A stretch of 58,728 bases of DNA, taken from Gammaproteobacteria bacterium (GTDB lineage: Bacteria; Pseudomonadota; Gammaproteobacteria; DSM-16500). This document shows, piece after piece, positions 1-8,573 of this stretch (position 1 is the first letter of the stretch; every line of letters starts with the position of its first letter). Where the stretch lies: contig JABDDF010000007.1 in assembly GCA_013287745.1 (NCBI GenBank), positions 1 to 58,728 on the forward strand. The letters run 5' to 3'. The notes below the pieces were generated by a model that had not been told where the DNA came from, made no database searches, and saw only the letters and a list, made by a program, of their open reading frames with translations. A program made the translations under genes and the position numbers.

Positions 1-854
1 ATTCAAGATCATAATGCAAACCATGCTGCTCTAATATTTTTTCCGTGCGCTCTTGTAATTGTTCTGGTGTGACCGCCGTTGAATAACGAAAATTAAATAA
101 AATTTCCAAATGTCCTGGAATCACATTGGTCGCGCCTGTTCCGCCATGCACATTAGTCATTTGAAAAGTGGTCGGAGGAAAAATTTCATTGCCTCGGTCC
201 CATTCCATTTGTGCAAGTTCATGCAAGGCAAGTAGAGCTAAATGAATGGGATTTTTAGCTAAATGAGGATGGGCAACATGGCCTTGTTTGCCATGAATGA
301 TTAATTTTCCATGAAGTGAACCGCGTCTACCCACGCGGATTTGATCACCCAATTGATGCTCGCTGCTCGGTTCGCCAATCACACAATAATTTATTTTTTC
401 ATTACGTTTTTGTAATACTTCAATTACTTTTTGTGTGCCATTGATAGCGGGGCCTTCTTCATCACTGGTAATCAAAAATGCGATAGAGCCTGAAAATTGC
501 GGTGATTGCGCGAGAAAATTTTCACAGGCGACAATCATGGCAGCCAGCGCTGCCTTCATATCAGATGCACCTCGGCCAAATAAATATCCCTCACGTAATT
601 CAGGCATAAAAGGCTGTGAAGACCAATCTGCTTCAGGGCCCGTTGGCACCACATCAGTATGACCTGCAAAAAACCAAGAGAGGTTCACTGAGGCCAAGTC
701 GTGCCCAGAGATTAGTGACATCTCCAAAAGAAAATGTTTCACACACAAAACCCATTTGTTGTAATCGATCAATCAGAATCGCTTGGCAGCCTGCATCATC
801 AGGTGTTAAAGAAGGGCAAGATATTAATTGCTTGGTTAGCTCAAGGACTGTCAT
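1..854 (-). pseudogene. dapE: Succinyl-diaminopimelate desuccinylase, frameshifted and cut by the window edge
   Basis: DapE removes succinate from N-succinyl-LL-diaminopimelate in the lysine and peptidoglycan-precursor pathway (cytoplasmic zinc peptidase, M20 family). The first 62 residues read from the ATG at 854 and include SLTPDDAGCQA and [15 protein letters not shown]. The frame then breaks at a run of six A on the plus strand (668-673). Removing one base restores [11 protein letters not shown], and the frame stays open to base 1 through [39 protein letters not shown] and [11 protein letters not shown]. All expected M20 metal and substrate motifs are therefore present apart from the single extra base; the C-terminus lies outside the window. 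The start overlaps the dapD stop by 4 bases (ATGA), so the two are translationally coupled. A homopolymer error in the assembly, a true pseudogene or slippage are all possible; everything else looks under selection, so I favour an error or recent mutation. Confidence 0.9.
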
Positions 855-1678
855 TCGTGAATATCTCTCAATAATTCATTTAAAGTAATTTTAGAACGTG
901 TCTTGGCATCAACTTGTTTGACAATGACAGCGCAATACAAACTATAGCGGCCATCTTTACTCGGTAAATTACCAGGCACAACTACAGAACCCGCGGGAAT
1001 ACGGCCATAAGTGATTTCACCGCTTTCTCGATGATAGATGCGGGTACTTTGACCTAAAAAAACACCCATGGAAATGACAGCGCCTTCTTCTACAATCACG
1101 CCTTCCACTATTTCGGAGCGGGCGCCTATGAAGCAATTATCTTCAATGATGGTGGGGTAGGCTTGCAAGGGTTCAAGCACGCCGCCAATGCCCGCGCCGC
1201 CTGAAATATGAACATTCTTACCGATTTGCGCGCAGGAACCAACGGTAGCCCACGTATCAATCAAGGTGCCGCTATCGATATAGGCACCGATATTGATATA
1301 GGAGGGCATGAGGATGGTGCCTGGGGCAATATAGGCTCCTTTGCGGGCAAGTGCTGGAGGCACAATGCGGACACCCGCAGCCTGGCATTGGTCAAAAGAT
1401 TGCTGATCAAATTTGAGCGGTACTTTATCAAAATACTGAGTATATTGGCCATTAATCAGTCTATTTTCATGAATGCGAAAGGAAAGCAGGACTGCCTTTT
1501 TCAGCCATTCATGGGTCTGCCATTCGCCATGGATTTTTTCAGCGATACGCGCCTTGCCCGTATTTAAGAGGTCAATTACTTCATCAACAGCTTGTTTGAG
1601 GGCGGGTGGCGTAGATTGAGGGCTCAGTGCTTCACGATCAGCATAGCCTGCTTCGATAATAGCTTGTAATGATGACAT
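851..1678 (-). CDS. dapD: 2,3,4,5-tetrahydropyridine-2,6-dicarboxylate N-succinyltransferase
   Basis: DapD transfers succinyl from succinyl-CoA to tetrahydrodipicolinate, the step two before DapE in the succinylase branch of lysine/DAP synthesis. The 275-residue protein has the normal family length (about 274). It has a helical N-terminal domain (1-100) followed by a left-handed beta-helix of hexapeptide repeats (about 105-230, for example [20 protein letters not shown]). Asp141 in LIDTW and Glu189 in ARSEIVEG fall at the positions proposed as catalytic in the family. The start ATG at 1678 opens the dapD-dapE pair, and dapE begins inside the dapD stop. Nothing in the protein looks damaged. 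Confidence 0.97.
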   Translation of the reverse strand: MSSLQAIIEAGYADREALSPQSTPPALKQAVDEVIDLLNTGKARIAEKIHGEWQTHEWLKKAVLLSFRIHENRLINGQYTQYFDKVPLKFDQQSFDQCQAAGVRIVPPALARKGAYIAPGTILMPSYINIGAYIDSGTLIDTWATVGSCAQIGKNVHISGGAGIGGVLEPLQAYPTIIEDNCFIGARSEIVEGVIVEEGAVISMGVFLGQSTRIYHRESGEITYGRIPAGSVVVPGNLPSKDGRYSLYCAVIVKQVDAKTRSKITLNELLRDIHE

Positions 1679-1734
1679 AATGGATCCTAATGAGATGACG
1701 TGCCGAGCCTGTTATGATACGATACACAACCCTT

Positions 1735-1800
1735 GAAATCCAAAGGAAATGATCTCAATAATGACCCAACGAAATCCAAAAGAAATGACCCAGCGAATAT
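1735..1800. repeat. Short imperfect direct duplication in the msbA leader
   Basis: GAAATCCAAAGGAAATGA (1735-1752) recurs as GAAATCCAAAAGAAATGA (1771-1788). ATGACCCAAC (1761-1770) recurs as ATGACCCAGC (1785-1794). The duplication fills the 66 bases before the msbA start and encodes a small open frame (1749-1814) that overlaps that start out of frame. Confidence 0.6.
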
Positions 1801-3591
1801 ATGACTATGTCTAAGACTGCAAACAAACAACCAGCAAATGCCTTTTATATTTATTCACGTTTGTTTGTATACGTGCGCCGCTACTGGCGCTTACTCATTA
1901 TCGCCTGCATAGCGAGTATGCTTTATTCAGGTGTCGATGCCTGGTTCGTTTACTTTCTTAAGCCCTTACTTAATAAAGGCTTGATTGCTAAAAATCGCGA
2001 TTTTTTGAAAGTTGCGCCCTTTCTTGTCATGGCTATCTTCATGTTTCGCGGTGTGGCAAGCTTTGTCTCTAATTATTCAATCGCTTCAGCTTCTCGCAGT
2101 GTCATCATGTGTTTGCGTCAAGATTTATTTGCGCATTTACAACGTTTGCCTGCACGTTTTTATGATCATACTTCTTCGGGGCAAATTCTATCTGTTTTAT
2201 TGTATGGTGTTGATCAAGTTGCCAATGCCAGTGCTGATGTTTTAACAAGCGCTATTCAAGCTATTTTTCTCGTGCTTGGCTTGATCATTGTCATGTTTTC
2301 GATTAGTTGGAAATTAACCTTGCTGTATTTTGTATTGCTGCCCATGGTCACGATTATCATGCGTGTGGCGAGTTTACGTATTCGTCGCCTAAGTTTGAGT
2401 ACCCAGGCATCTATCGGCGATATTAGTCATTGTGCAGAAGAAAATATTGAAGCTTATAAAGTCGTGCGTGCCTTTGAAGGTCAAATTCATGAGGCAGATA
2501 AATTTAATAAGGCAACACGCATCAATCGTCAACGTGAAATGAAAATGGTGGCGACGCGCAGCATCAGTGTTTCTGCTGTGCAATTTATTGTAGCGGGTGC
2601 CTTAGCACTCACTTTATATATTGCAACGCTAGATGTAGCTGGCGCTGTTTTAACGGCCGGTGGTTTTGTTTCGATGATTGCAGCCATGCTGGGTTTATTA
2701 AAACCGATGAAGGATTTGGCCTTCGTACAAAATAAATTGTATCGTGGTTTGGCAGGCGCGCAAAATGTCTTTGAATTAATCGATGAAAAACCAGAAGAAG
2801 ATCGCGGTCAACTAAATTTACACCGCGCGCGCGGCAAGATTCAATTTTCACAAGTTAATTTTGCTTATGATGATAATAGAAATATTTTGCAGGATATTTC
2901 ATTTACGGTTGAACCAGGTGAAGTGGTGGCCTTGGTGGGTCGTTCAGGTAGTGGCAAATCTACTTTGGTGAGTTTGCTGCCGCGTTTTTATAATGAATTT
3001 ACGGGCAGCATTCAATTGGATGATGTCTCTATCAATGATTATCGCTTGACTGATTTACGCAGACAATTTGCCTTTGTTTCTCAGCATGTCAGCTTGTTTC
3101 ATGATACGGTTTATAACAATATTGCTTATGGACGTTTCAATCAGGTTAGGCAAGAAGAAGTCTATGCTGCCGCACAAGCTTCCCATGCTTTAGAATTCAT
3201 CGAGCAATTACCCCAGGGTTTTGATTCCTTGATCGGTGAAAATGGTGTCTTGCTATCGGGTGGTCAAAGACAGCGTTTAGCTATTGCAAGGGCCTTATTA
3301 AAAGATGCGCCCATTTTAATTTTAGATGAAGCGACTTCATCCTTGGACACTGAGTCAGAACGTTATATTCAAGTTGCCTTAGATGAATTAATAAAAACAC
3401 GCACGACCTTGGTGATTGCACATCGCTTATCAACGGTTGAACATGCTAATAAAATTATTGTGATGGATGAGGGCCGGATTGCGGAAATAGGTAATCATCA
3501 AGAATTAATCGCAAATAATGGGCATTATGCCAAGCTCTATCGCATGCAATTTAAAGAAGCGCCGCTCTTGGGTGTGGTCAATGAAAATTAA
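1801..3591 (+). CDS. msbA: Lipid A export ABC transporter MsbA (fused permease and ATPase)
   Basis: MsbA flips core-lipid A from the inner to the outer leaflet of the cytoplasmic membrane as a homodimer. The 596-residue half-transporter has six membrane spans in residues 25-310 and one nucleotide-binding domain: Walker A GRSGSGKST near 380, signature LSGGQRQRLAIARALL near 485 and Walker B ILILDEATSSLD near 506. The length matches the family (about 580-600). No good ribosome-binding site precedes the ATG at 1801 or the in-frame ATG at 1807, so the exact start is uncertain. A mini-ORF overlaps the start. It overlaps lpxK by 11 bases, the usual msbA-lpxK operon arrangement. Confidence 0.96.
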   Translation: MTMSKTANKQPANAFYIYSRLFVYVRRYWRLLIIACIASMLYSGVDAWFVYFLKPLLNKGLIAKNRDFLKVAPFLVMAIFMFRGVASFVSNYSIASASRSVIMCLRQDLFAHLQRLPARFYDHTSSGQILSVLLYGVDQVANASADVLTSAIQAIFLVLGLIIVMFSISWKLTLLYFVLLPMVTIIMRVASLRIRRLSLSTQASIGDISHCAEENIEAYKVVRAFEGQIHEADKFNKATRINRQREMKMVATRSISVSAVQFIVAGALALTLYIATLDVAGAVLTAGGFVSMIAAMLGLLKPMKDLAFVQNKLYRGLAGAQNVFELIDEKPEEDRGQLNLHRARGKIQFSQVNFAYDDNRNILQDISFTVEPGEVVALVGRSGSGKSTLVSLLPRFYNEFTGSIQLDDVSINDYRLTDLRRQFAFVSQHVSLFHDTVYNNIAYGRFNQVRQEEVYAAAQASHALEFIEQLPQGFDSLIGENGVLLSGGQRQRLAIARALLKDAPILILDEATSSLDTESERYIQVALDELIKTRTTLVIAHRLSTVEHANKIIVMDEGRIAEIGNHQELIANNGHYAKLYRMQFKEAPLLGVVNEN

Positions 3592-4591
3592 GCAACCCAA
3601 TTTTTGGTACGCAAAATCCTTGCATCCCTTGGCTTATTTCTTGTTACCTTTTTCATGCTTGTTTGGTTTTATCATTGCGATCAGACGTCGCTTTTATCAA
3701 TCTCGTTTTTATAAAATACGAAAATTTGCAATGCCTCTTATTGTTGTTGGTAATATCACGATAGGCGGCACGGGTAAGACACCCTTTGTCATTTGGCTCG
3801 CTCATTTCCTGCGTGCTCAGGGTTATCAACCTGGTATTGTAAGCCGCGGTGTAGGTGGCCGGCAGCAAATCATGCCGCGGCAAGTATCAGTTGATGATAA
3901 AGTCGCGGAAGTCGGTGATGAAGCGCTGTTATTATTAGCCAATGCAAACTGTCCTGTGGTGATTGGTGTAGATCGAGTGAAAGCAGTTGAATATCTTTTA
4001 CAACAGAATGCCTGTGATGTTGTTATCAGTGATGATGGTTTGCAACATTATCGATTAGCCCGTAGTTTTGAAATTGTCATGGTGGATGCCGAGCGGGGAT
4101 TGGGTAATCAATGTTTATTGCCAGCCGGACCTTTGCGTGAGCCAGTGCATCGTTTAGATCAAGCCGATATGGTGATTTATACGGGAGGAGTATTCCCGCA
4201 GACAAATAGCGCTGCCTTTGCTATGACGCTCACACCAATGCATTGTATTTCTTTGAATGATGCTAAGCGCAGTATGACATTTGCAGAATTAAGGCAGCCT
4301 GTGCATGCTGTTGCAGGCATTGGTCATCCGCAACGTTTTTTTAGGGCTCTAAAACAAGCAGGATTGAAGATAGAAGAGCATGTATTTCCGGATCATCATT
4401 TATATCAGGCAGCGGATTTTGCTGGCCTGTCATCTTGTCCTATTTTAATGACAGAGAAAGATGCGGTTAAATGCCGTGATTTTTCTGATGAGCGTTTTTG
4501 GTATTCGGCGGTGAAAACGACGGTTGATGCGGGTGTAGAGCAAGTATTATTAAATAAATTACGCGAATGGAGTGAAGGAAATGAAAAATAA
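3581..4591 (+). CDS. lpxK: Tetraacyldisaccharide 4'-kinase
   Basis: LpxK phosphorylates the 4' position of the lipid A disaccharide at the inner face of the cytoplasmic membrane. The 336-residue protein starts with a membrane-anchoring hydrophobic stretch (LAYFLLPFSCLFGFIIAI), followed by a P-loop at about 57-69 (GNITIGGTGKTPF) and the family block DDGLQHYRLARSFEIVMVD near 150. I chose the ATG at 3581 because homologues start near this hydrophobic segment; an upstream in-frame start at 3518 would add a 21-residue extension buried in msbA. The gene overlaps msbA by 11 bases and its end overlaps the inhibitor gene by 11 bases, so the three genes are probably one transcript. Confidence 0.95.
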   Translation: MKIKQPNFWYAKSLHPLAYFLLPFSCLFGFIIAIRRRFYQSRFYKIRKFAMPLIVVGNITIGGTGKTPFVIWLAHFLRAQGYQPGIVSRGVGGRQQIMPRQVSVDDKVAEVGDEALLLLANANCPVVIGVDRVKAVEYLLQQNACDVVISDDGLQHYRLARSFEIVMVDAERGLGNQCLLPAGPLREPVHRLDQADMVIYTGGVFPQTNSAAFAMTLTPMHCISLNDAKRSMTFAELRQPVHAVAGIGHPQRFFRALKQAGLKIEEHVFPDHHLYQAADFAGLSSCPILMTEKDAVKCRDFSDERFWYSAVKTTVDAGVEQVLLNKLREWSEGNEK

Positions 4592-5021
4592 AATAGTGTT
4601 GGTTTTAATGGCTTGTTTATTGCTGTCAATGAATTTTGTTTTTGCTGCCAGTGATGCGAATAAAACTATTCCTGTTTATATGGAAAATACGAAAAATATT
4701 TCGGTCACAGAAAAGCAGCCAATGTTTAGTTTTCGTTTAAAGTCAAATCCGACAACGGGTTATTCTTGGTTTTTACGGGAATATAATGCGAATTTCATTA
4801 CGCCAGTGAAGCATGATTTTCAAGCGCCAGAAAGAAAATTACCAGAAATAAAATTGATGGGCGCGTCGGGATATGAAACTTGGACCTTTCTTGTGAAGCC
4901 TGCTGCTTTTCAAGTGCCGCAGCAAATTAAAATTCGTTTGATTTATATGAGGCCTTGGGAGAGTGATGATAGTGCGAAGCAGGTGGTATTGAGTATTGCG
5001 ACGGAGGGGAGGAAGGGGTGA
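4581..5021 (+). CDS. Chagasin-like cysteine protease inhibitor (family I42), exported
   Basis: A 146-residue protein with an N-terminal signal sequence (KIVLVLMACLLLSMNFVFAA) and the three inhibitory loops of the chagasin/amoebiasin family: NPTTGYSW at 56-63, GASGYETWTF near 94-103 and RPWE at 124-127. Proteins with these loops block papain-type (clan CA) cysteine proteases by wedging into the active-site cleft. The signal peptide implies a periplasmic or secreted location. The ATG at 4581 is preceded by GAAGGA; a GTG at 4572 is the alternative. It overlaps the end of lpxK. Convergently, across a palindromic repeat, lies a papain-fold protein gene (5886-6791). The natural target is unknown: a host protease or one of the cell's own. 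Confidence 0.85.
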   Translation: MKNKIVLVLMACLLLSMNFVFAASDANKTIPVYMENTKNISVTEKQPMFSFRLKSNPTTGYSWFLREYNANFITPVKHDFQAPERKLPEIKLMGASGYETWTFLVKPAAFQVPQQIKIRLIYMRPWESDDSAKQVVLSIATEGRKG

Positions 5022-5035
5022 TTCGTGGCAGAGCG

Positions 5036-5328
5036 GCCCTCACCCCCTGCCCCTCTCCCCTCGCAAAAAGCGCTCCGGGAGAGGGGAGAGTTCTAAATTT
5101 TCCCCTCGGAATAGTAAAGGACTTTCCCCTCTCCCGGAGCGCTTTTTGCGAGGGGAGAAGGGAGAGTTCTAAATTTTCTCCTCGGAATAGTAAAGGACTT
5201 TCCCCTCTCCCGGAGCGCTTTTTGCGAGGGGAGAAGGGAGAGTTCTAAATTTTCTCCTCGAAATAGTAAAGGACTCTCCCCTCTCCCGGAGCGCTTTTTG
5301 CGAGGGGAGAGGGGCAGGGGGTGAGGGC
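5036..5328. repeat. Palindromic element A, copy 1, with tandemly amplified 76-bp inner module
   Basis: The outer arms are a near-perfect inverted repeat: GCCCTCACCCCCTGCCCCTC at the left and its complement ending at 5328. Within it, the spacer plus part of the right arm recurs with a 76-bp period; TTCTAAATTTT starts at 5091, 5167 and 5243. Each module contains CCGGAGCGCTTTTTGCGAGG. The other A copies (11000, 20569, 53783) carry a single spacer, so this copy was expanded. It fills the 316-base gap between the convergent inhibitor gene and the DUF2845 gene and may terminate transcription from both sides. Confidence 0.9.
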
Positions 5329-5337
5329 TGTTGTTAC

Positions 5338-5883
5338 CTACTTCGTCTCCTTCAACTTCCCATCTTCAAAAATCAAATGCAGCGGCGGATTCGTATTATA
5401 AATAAATTCAGTCACCTTAATATCAGCCGGTGGTTTTGAATCAGGCGGCGGTTGTTTAACAATGGTGACAGGTTTACCGCAAGCTTTTTCGACCTTATCT
5501 CGCGTATCACCTAGTTGAATTGAAATATTATTACAAATGCTGCTTTCACCCACACCAATGCCATTCACACTAATATTCATTGCCTTGCCATCTTTATCGA
5601 AGATCAAGGTGGTCTTAAGTGTGCCCTGTGTTGAATAAGCTGTACTGGTTGCAACAGTTTGTGGAACGAGATAAGTCCATTCTTGCGGTATATTAGCATC
5701 ATCTTTTTTTGTCGATTCATTTTGACTATCAGGTTTACCGCATTGCTGTATGACTTGATCCATGCTATCACCTAGATCAAATTGATTGAAATTAGTCGGA
5801 CATAATAGCGCAACACAAATAGATGGCGTGAGTAGATAGGCAGACAATGTCGGTATGATGAAGTATAAATATTTTTTCAGCAT
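5338..5883 (-). CDS. Exported DUF2845-type protein with two tandem motifs
   Basis: A 181-residue protein with a signal sequence (residues 1-25, YFIIPTLSAYLLTPSICVA) and two copies of a short block, GDSMDQVIQQCGKP near 38-51 and GDTRDKVEKACGKP near 124-137. Each block is followed by a beta-rich segment. This layout matches DUF2845 proteins common in Legionella and Coxiella, which resemble the small SmpA/BamE-type fold. The paired cysteines may be oxidised in the periplasm. It starts 2 bases after the stop of the papain-fold gene, so the two are co-transcribed. Function unknown. Confidence 0.75.
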   Translation of the reverse strand: MLKKYLYFIIPTLSAYLLTPSICVALLCPTNFNQFDLGDSMDQVIQQCGKPDSQNESTKKDDANIPQEWTYLVPQTVATSTAYSTQGTLKTTLIFDKDGKAMNISVNGIGVGESSICNNISIQLGDTRDKVEKACGKPVTIVKQPPPDSKPPADIKVTEFIYNTNPPLHLIFEDGKLKETK

Positions 5884-5885
5884 AG

Positions 5886-6791
5886 CTATTCCTTGTCTTC
5901 AGAATGTGAATTGCTTTCTTCAGTTTTTTTAATTTTGCGCCGCTGAAAAATGGATGTGCGTTTTTCTGCTTCTTCTGGCAGTGTGAGAATGCCATGATCT
6001 TGATGTAAGAATCCGCTTTTTGTCCAAGGTAGGCGTCGATAATAGGGAAGTGGTTCATCTGGATTAAAAAGGGGATATTTAATAATTTCAAAATAAGGTG
6101 AATAATCGAAATCTTTGGGCGTAAAAAGATGGGGATTACGTTGAAATATTTCAATGCCTTCCGCGGAATCCGTTTGAACAAAAGGTAGAATAGGAAATTG
6201 TACGGAAGAAAATGCTTCTGCAATTAATGAAGAACAAATACCACTTTCAGGCTCACCGGTTGAGGTGCGAAATAAACTAGAACCCCAGCGTCTTGGCAAG
6301 ATAGTCCAAGGCAGCATAAATCTTGTTAAATCGAGTAATTGACGCATGTTGTAAGGTTGGCCCAAGGCTTTAATCGCGTAGTCGATAACGAGATGCATGT
6401 CCGAAGGTGTAATGCCTATCGGTCGGCAAATACGAATATGATGATGACGATATAAACTAAGCTGGCTCGCAATAGTACCCTTATCAATCATGTCCTCAAT
6501 AATAAGTCGAGTATTGTCTTTGACATCAATATGCTGTCGAATTACGCGCTGTAATTCTTCATCTTCAAAATCGACTAGACGGCCAATATAAAGAGCAGCA
6601 TGGGTCCAAGGACTTTGGGTAATGGTGCGAATGACGCTGCTGATGCGGCTGCGGCCTTCTATGAGTAGGACATCACCGGGACGAATTTCATATTTAAGAC
6701 GATTAAAATCATAGGGTATGACACCGGGAAGCGGTGGTTCGTGAATTAACCAGTTAGTAAGCTTATTTCGTATCGCCTGATAGAAAAACAT
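5886..6791 (-). CDS. Permuted NlpC/P60 (YiiX/YaeF-like) papain-fold protein
   Basis: A 301-residue protein without a signal peptide. The first half has RPGDVLLIEGRSRISSVIR (38-56) followed by PWTHAALYIG, giving the catalytic-type His64. The nucleophile candidate is Cys186 in SGICSSLIAEAF. His before Cys is the circularly permuted order of YiiX/LRAT-like papain-fold enzymes, which hydrolyse amides or esters of peptides or lipids. The C-terminal 80 residues are charged and end in a Lys/Glu/Ser-rich tail. It forms a two-gene operon with the DUF2845 gene. Substrate unknown; peptidoglycan peptides or an acyl-lipid are both possible. Confidence 0.75.
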   Translation of the reverse strand: MFFYQAIRNKLTNWLIHEPPLPGVIPYDFNRLKYEIRPGDVLLIEGRSRISSVIRTITQSPWTHAALYIGRLVDFEDEELQRVIRQHIDVKDNTRLIIEDMIDKGTIASQLSLYRHHHIRICRPIGITPSDMHLVIDYAIKALGQPYNMRQLLDLTRFMLPWTILPRRWGSSLFRTSTGEPESGICSSLIAEAFSSVQFPILPFVQTDSAEGIEIFQRNPHLFTPKDFDYSPYFEIIKYPLFNPDEPLPYYRRLPWTKSGFLHQDHGILTLPEEAEKRTSIFQRRKIKKTEESNSHSEDKE

Positions 6792-6927
6792 GCTGGCGTC
6801 CTTTTGAGCTTAATCTGGAAACTTCATTAACAGACTTTATCAGTTTATCATATTTCTCAAGTGGAAAAGAGAAAATGAGTTAAATCCTATTGTGTAATAA
6901 GGATTTTTTATGGGCTTACGAAAAGGG

Positions 6928-7147
6928 GTTCGTCGTTACGAAAGCGTCCGTTGTTGCGAAAGCGTCCGTTGTTGCGAGGAGGTTCGTCGTTACGCAGACG
7001 TTCGTCGTTGCGAGGAGTGCTTTTTACGACGAAGCAATCCAGGCTTCGACTTTTATCAAATATTGCTTTTTTATAAAAGTCGAAGCCTGGATTGCTTCGT
7101 CGTAAAAAGCACTCCTCGCAACGACGAACGTCTGCGCAACGACGAAC
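6928..7147. repeat. Palindromic element C, copy 1: 94-bp core flanked by 18-bp modules
   Basis: The core at 7018-7111 is a long inverted repeat (TGCTTTTTACGACGAAGCAA and its complement) with a short AT-rich centre. On its left are five contiguous 18-bp modules (6928-7017) of the form GTYCGTYGTTRCGNRNRS; on its right are two complementary modules (7112-7147). The element lies in the 406-base gap between the start of the papain-fold gene and the end of purB. The rest of that gap (6792-6927) presumably holds the promoter for the minus-strand pair, but I see no convincing -35/-10. Short frames across the element are translations of the repeat. Confidence 0.9.
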
Positions 7148-7197
7148 CCTTCAATAACATGCAATGCCTCCGCTCATAAACTTTATGTCATATCGAA

Positions 7198-8550
7198 TTA
7201 AATCTGCTTTGCCAATTCATCCGCATAACCGAGATAGCTTGCAGGTGTCAATTTTAATAATTCCTGCTTCACATTATCAGGCAAAGCTAATTCGCGAATA
7301 AATTCCTTAAGCATCTGTTGATCAATGCGCTTACCCCGAGTAAAGGCCTTTAATTTTTCATAAGGTTGTTCCAGATTATAACGGCGCATCACGGTTTGCA
7401 CCGCTTCTGCTAATACTTCCCAATGTTGATTGAGATCAGCTTCAATCACAGCCTGATTCGCTTGTAATTTAGCAATACCTTTGCAAATGGATTGATAAGC
7501 AAGCATGCTATGCCCAAAAGCCACGCCAATATTACGCAACACAGTAGAATCAGATAGATCGCGTTGCCAGCGTGAAATGGGTAATTTTGCTGCCATGTGT
7601 TCAAACAAGGCATTGGCAATGCCAAGATTGCCTTCGCCATTTTCAAAATCAATGGGATTGACTTTATGCGGCATGGTGGAGGATCCCACTTCATTAGCAA
7701 GGGATTTCTGTGTGAAATAATTGATGGAAATATATCCCCAAATATCGCGGCAAAAATCAATGAGAATCGTATTGATGCGAATCATGATGGCAAATAATTC
7801 GGCGAGACAATCATGCGGTTCAATTTGTGTGGTGTAAGGATTCCAAGTTAAACCTAATTTACTCACGAATTTTTTACTGACATTCTGCCAATCTATTTCG
7901 GGATAGGTGATGGCAAGAGCATTATAATTCCCCGAGGCGCCATTCATTTTACCCAGTAATTCAGCCTCATTTAATTGCTTAATTTGTCTTTGTACGCGCG
8001 CAATGACATTGGCAATTTCCTTGCCGAGTGTGCTTGGTGTGGCAGCTTGACCATGGGTGCGTGCAAGCATAGCGAGCGTGGCATGTTCATGTGCAATTTT
8101 TTTCAATAAGGTGATCATGTCATTTAAAGCAGGCAGAATACATTGCTCGCGCGCACTTTGCAGCATGAGTCCATAGGCAAGATTATTAATATCTTCCGAG
8201 GTGCAGCCAAAGTGAATAAATTCACTGATGCTCTTTAATTCTGCATGATCAGCAATACATTCCTTAATATAATATTCAATTGCTTTCACATCATGATTGA
8301 TACCAAATTCTATTTCTTTGACACGCGTTGCATCTTCCGAAGAAAAGTTGACGATGATGTCATTTAATAATTTTATTGCGTTTGAATTTAAGGGCGGCAG
8401 TTTGATAAATTCAATTAAGGTTTCCAACCAGCGAATTTCAATCGCAATGCGAAATTTCATTAAACCATATTCACTAAAAATAGGGCGTAATTGATTTACT
8501 TTTTCCTGGTAACGGCCGTCAAGCGGTGATAAAGCCATTAATGCATCCAT
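7198..8550 (-). CDS. purB: Adenylosuccinate lyase
   Basis: PurB splits fumarate from SAICAR and from adenylosuccinate, serving both IMP synthesis and the IMP-to-AMP step. The 450-residue protein carries the fumarase/aspartase superfamily signature GSSTMPHKVNP at 289-299 (catalytic Ser loop), plus RTHGQAATPS near 164-173 with the conserved His166 and CTSEDINN near 116-123. Length is typical of the gammaproteobacterial type (about 456). It lies 23 bases downstream of mnmA on the same strand, the same neighbourhood as in E. coli (mnmA-hflD-purB) but without hflD. Confidence 0.97.
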   Translation of the reverse strand: MDALMALSPLDGRYQEKVNQLRPIFSEYGLMKFRIAIEIRWLETLIEFIKLPPLNSNAIKLLNDIIVNFSSEDATRVKEIEFGINHDVKAIEYYIKECIADHAELKSISEFIHFGCTSEDINNLAYGLMLQSAREQCILPALNDMITLLKKIAHEHATLAMLARTHGQAATPSTLGKEIANVIARVQRQIKQLNEAELLGKMNGASGNYNALAITYPEIDWQNVSKKFVSKLGLTWNPYTTQIEPHDCLAELFAIMIRINTILIDFCRDIWGYISINYFTQKSLANEVGSSTMPHKVNPIDFENGEGNLGIANALFEHMAAKLPISRWQRDLSDSTVLRNIGVAFGHSMLAYQSICKGIAKLQANQAVIEADLNQHWEVLAEAVQTVMRRYNLEQPYEKLKAFTRGKRIDQQMLKEFIRELALPDNVKQELLKLTPASYLGYADELAKQI

Positions 8551-8573
8551 CTCTAACTCCTAATAATTATTTC

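Noticed and set aside
616-888. 90-codon plus-strand frame near the dapE break
   Set aside because: Antisense to dapE, whose conserved motifs account for the sequence.
5018-5248. 76-codon frame after the inhibitor gene (and similar frames at 10961-11161 and 20525-20746)
   Set aside because: They lie within palindromic element A and read identical low-complexity peptides in every copy; repeat artefacts.
5091-5290. Regularly spaced repeat resembling a small CRISPR array
   Set aside because: The 76-bp units are contiguous and internally palindromic, with near-identical intervening sequence; there are no unique spacers and no cas genes.
6890-7179. Open frames of 71 and 89 codons with Arg/Cys-rich repeats
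   Set aside because: They are translations of the 18-bp modules and palindrome of element C and have no independent coding signal.
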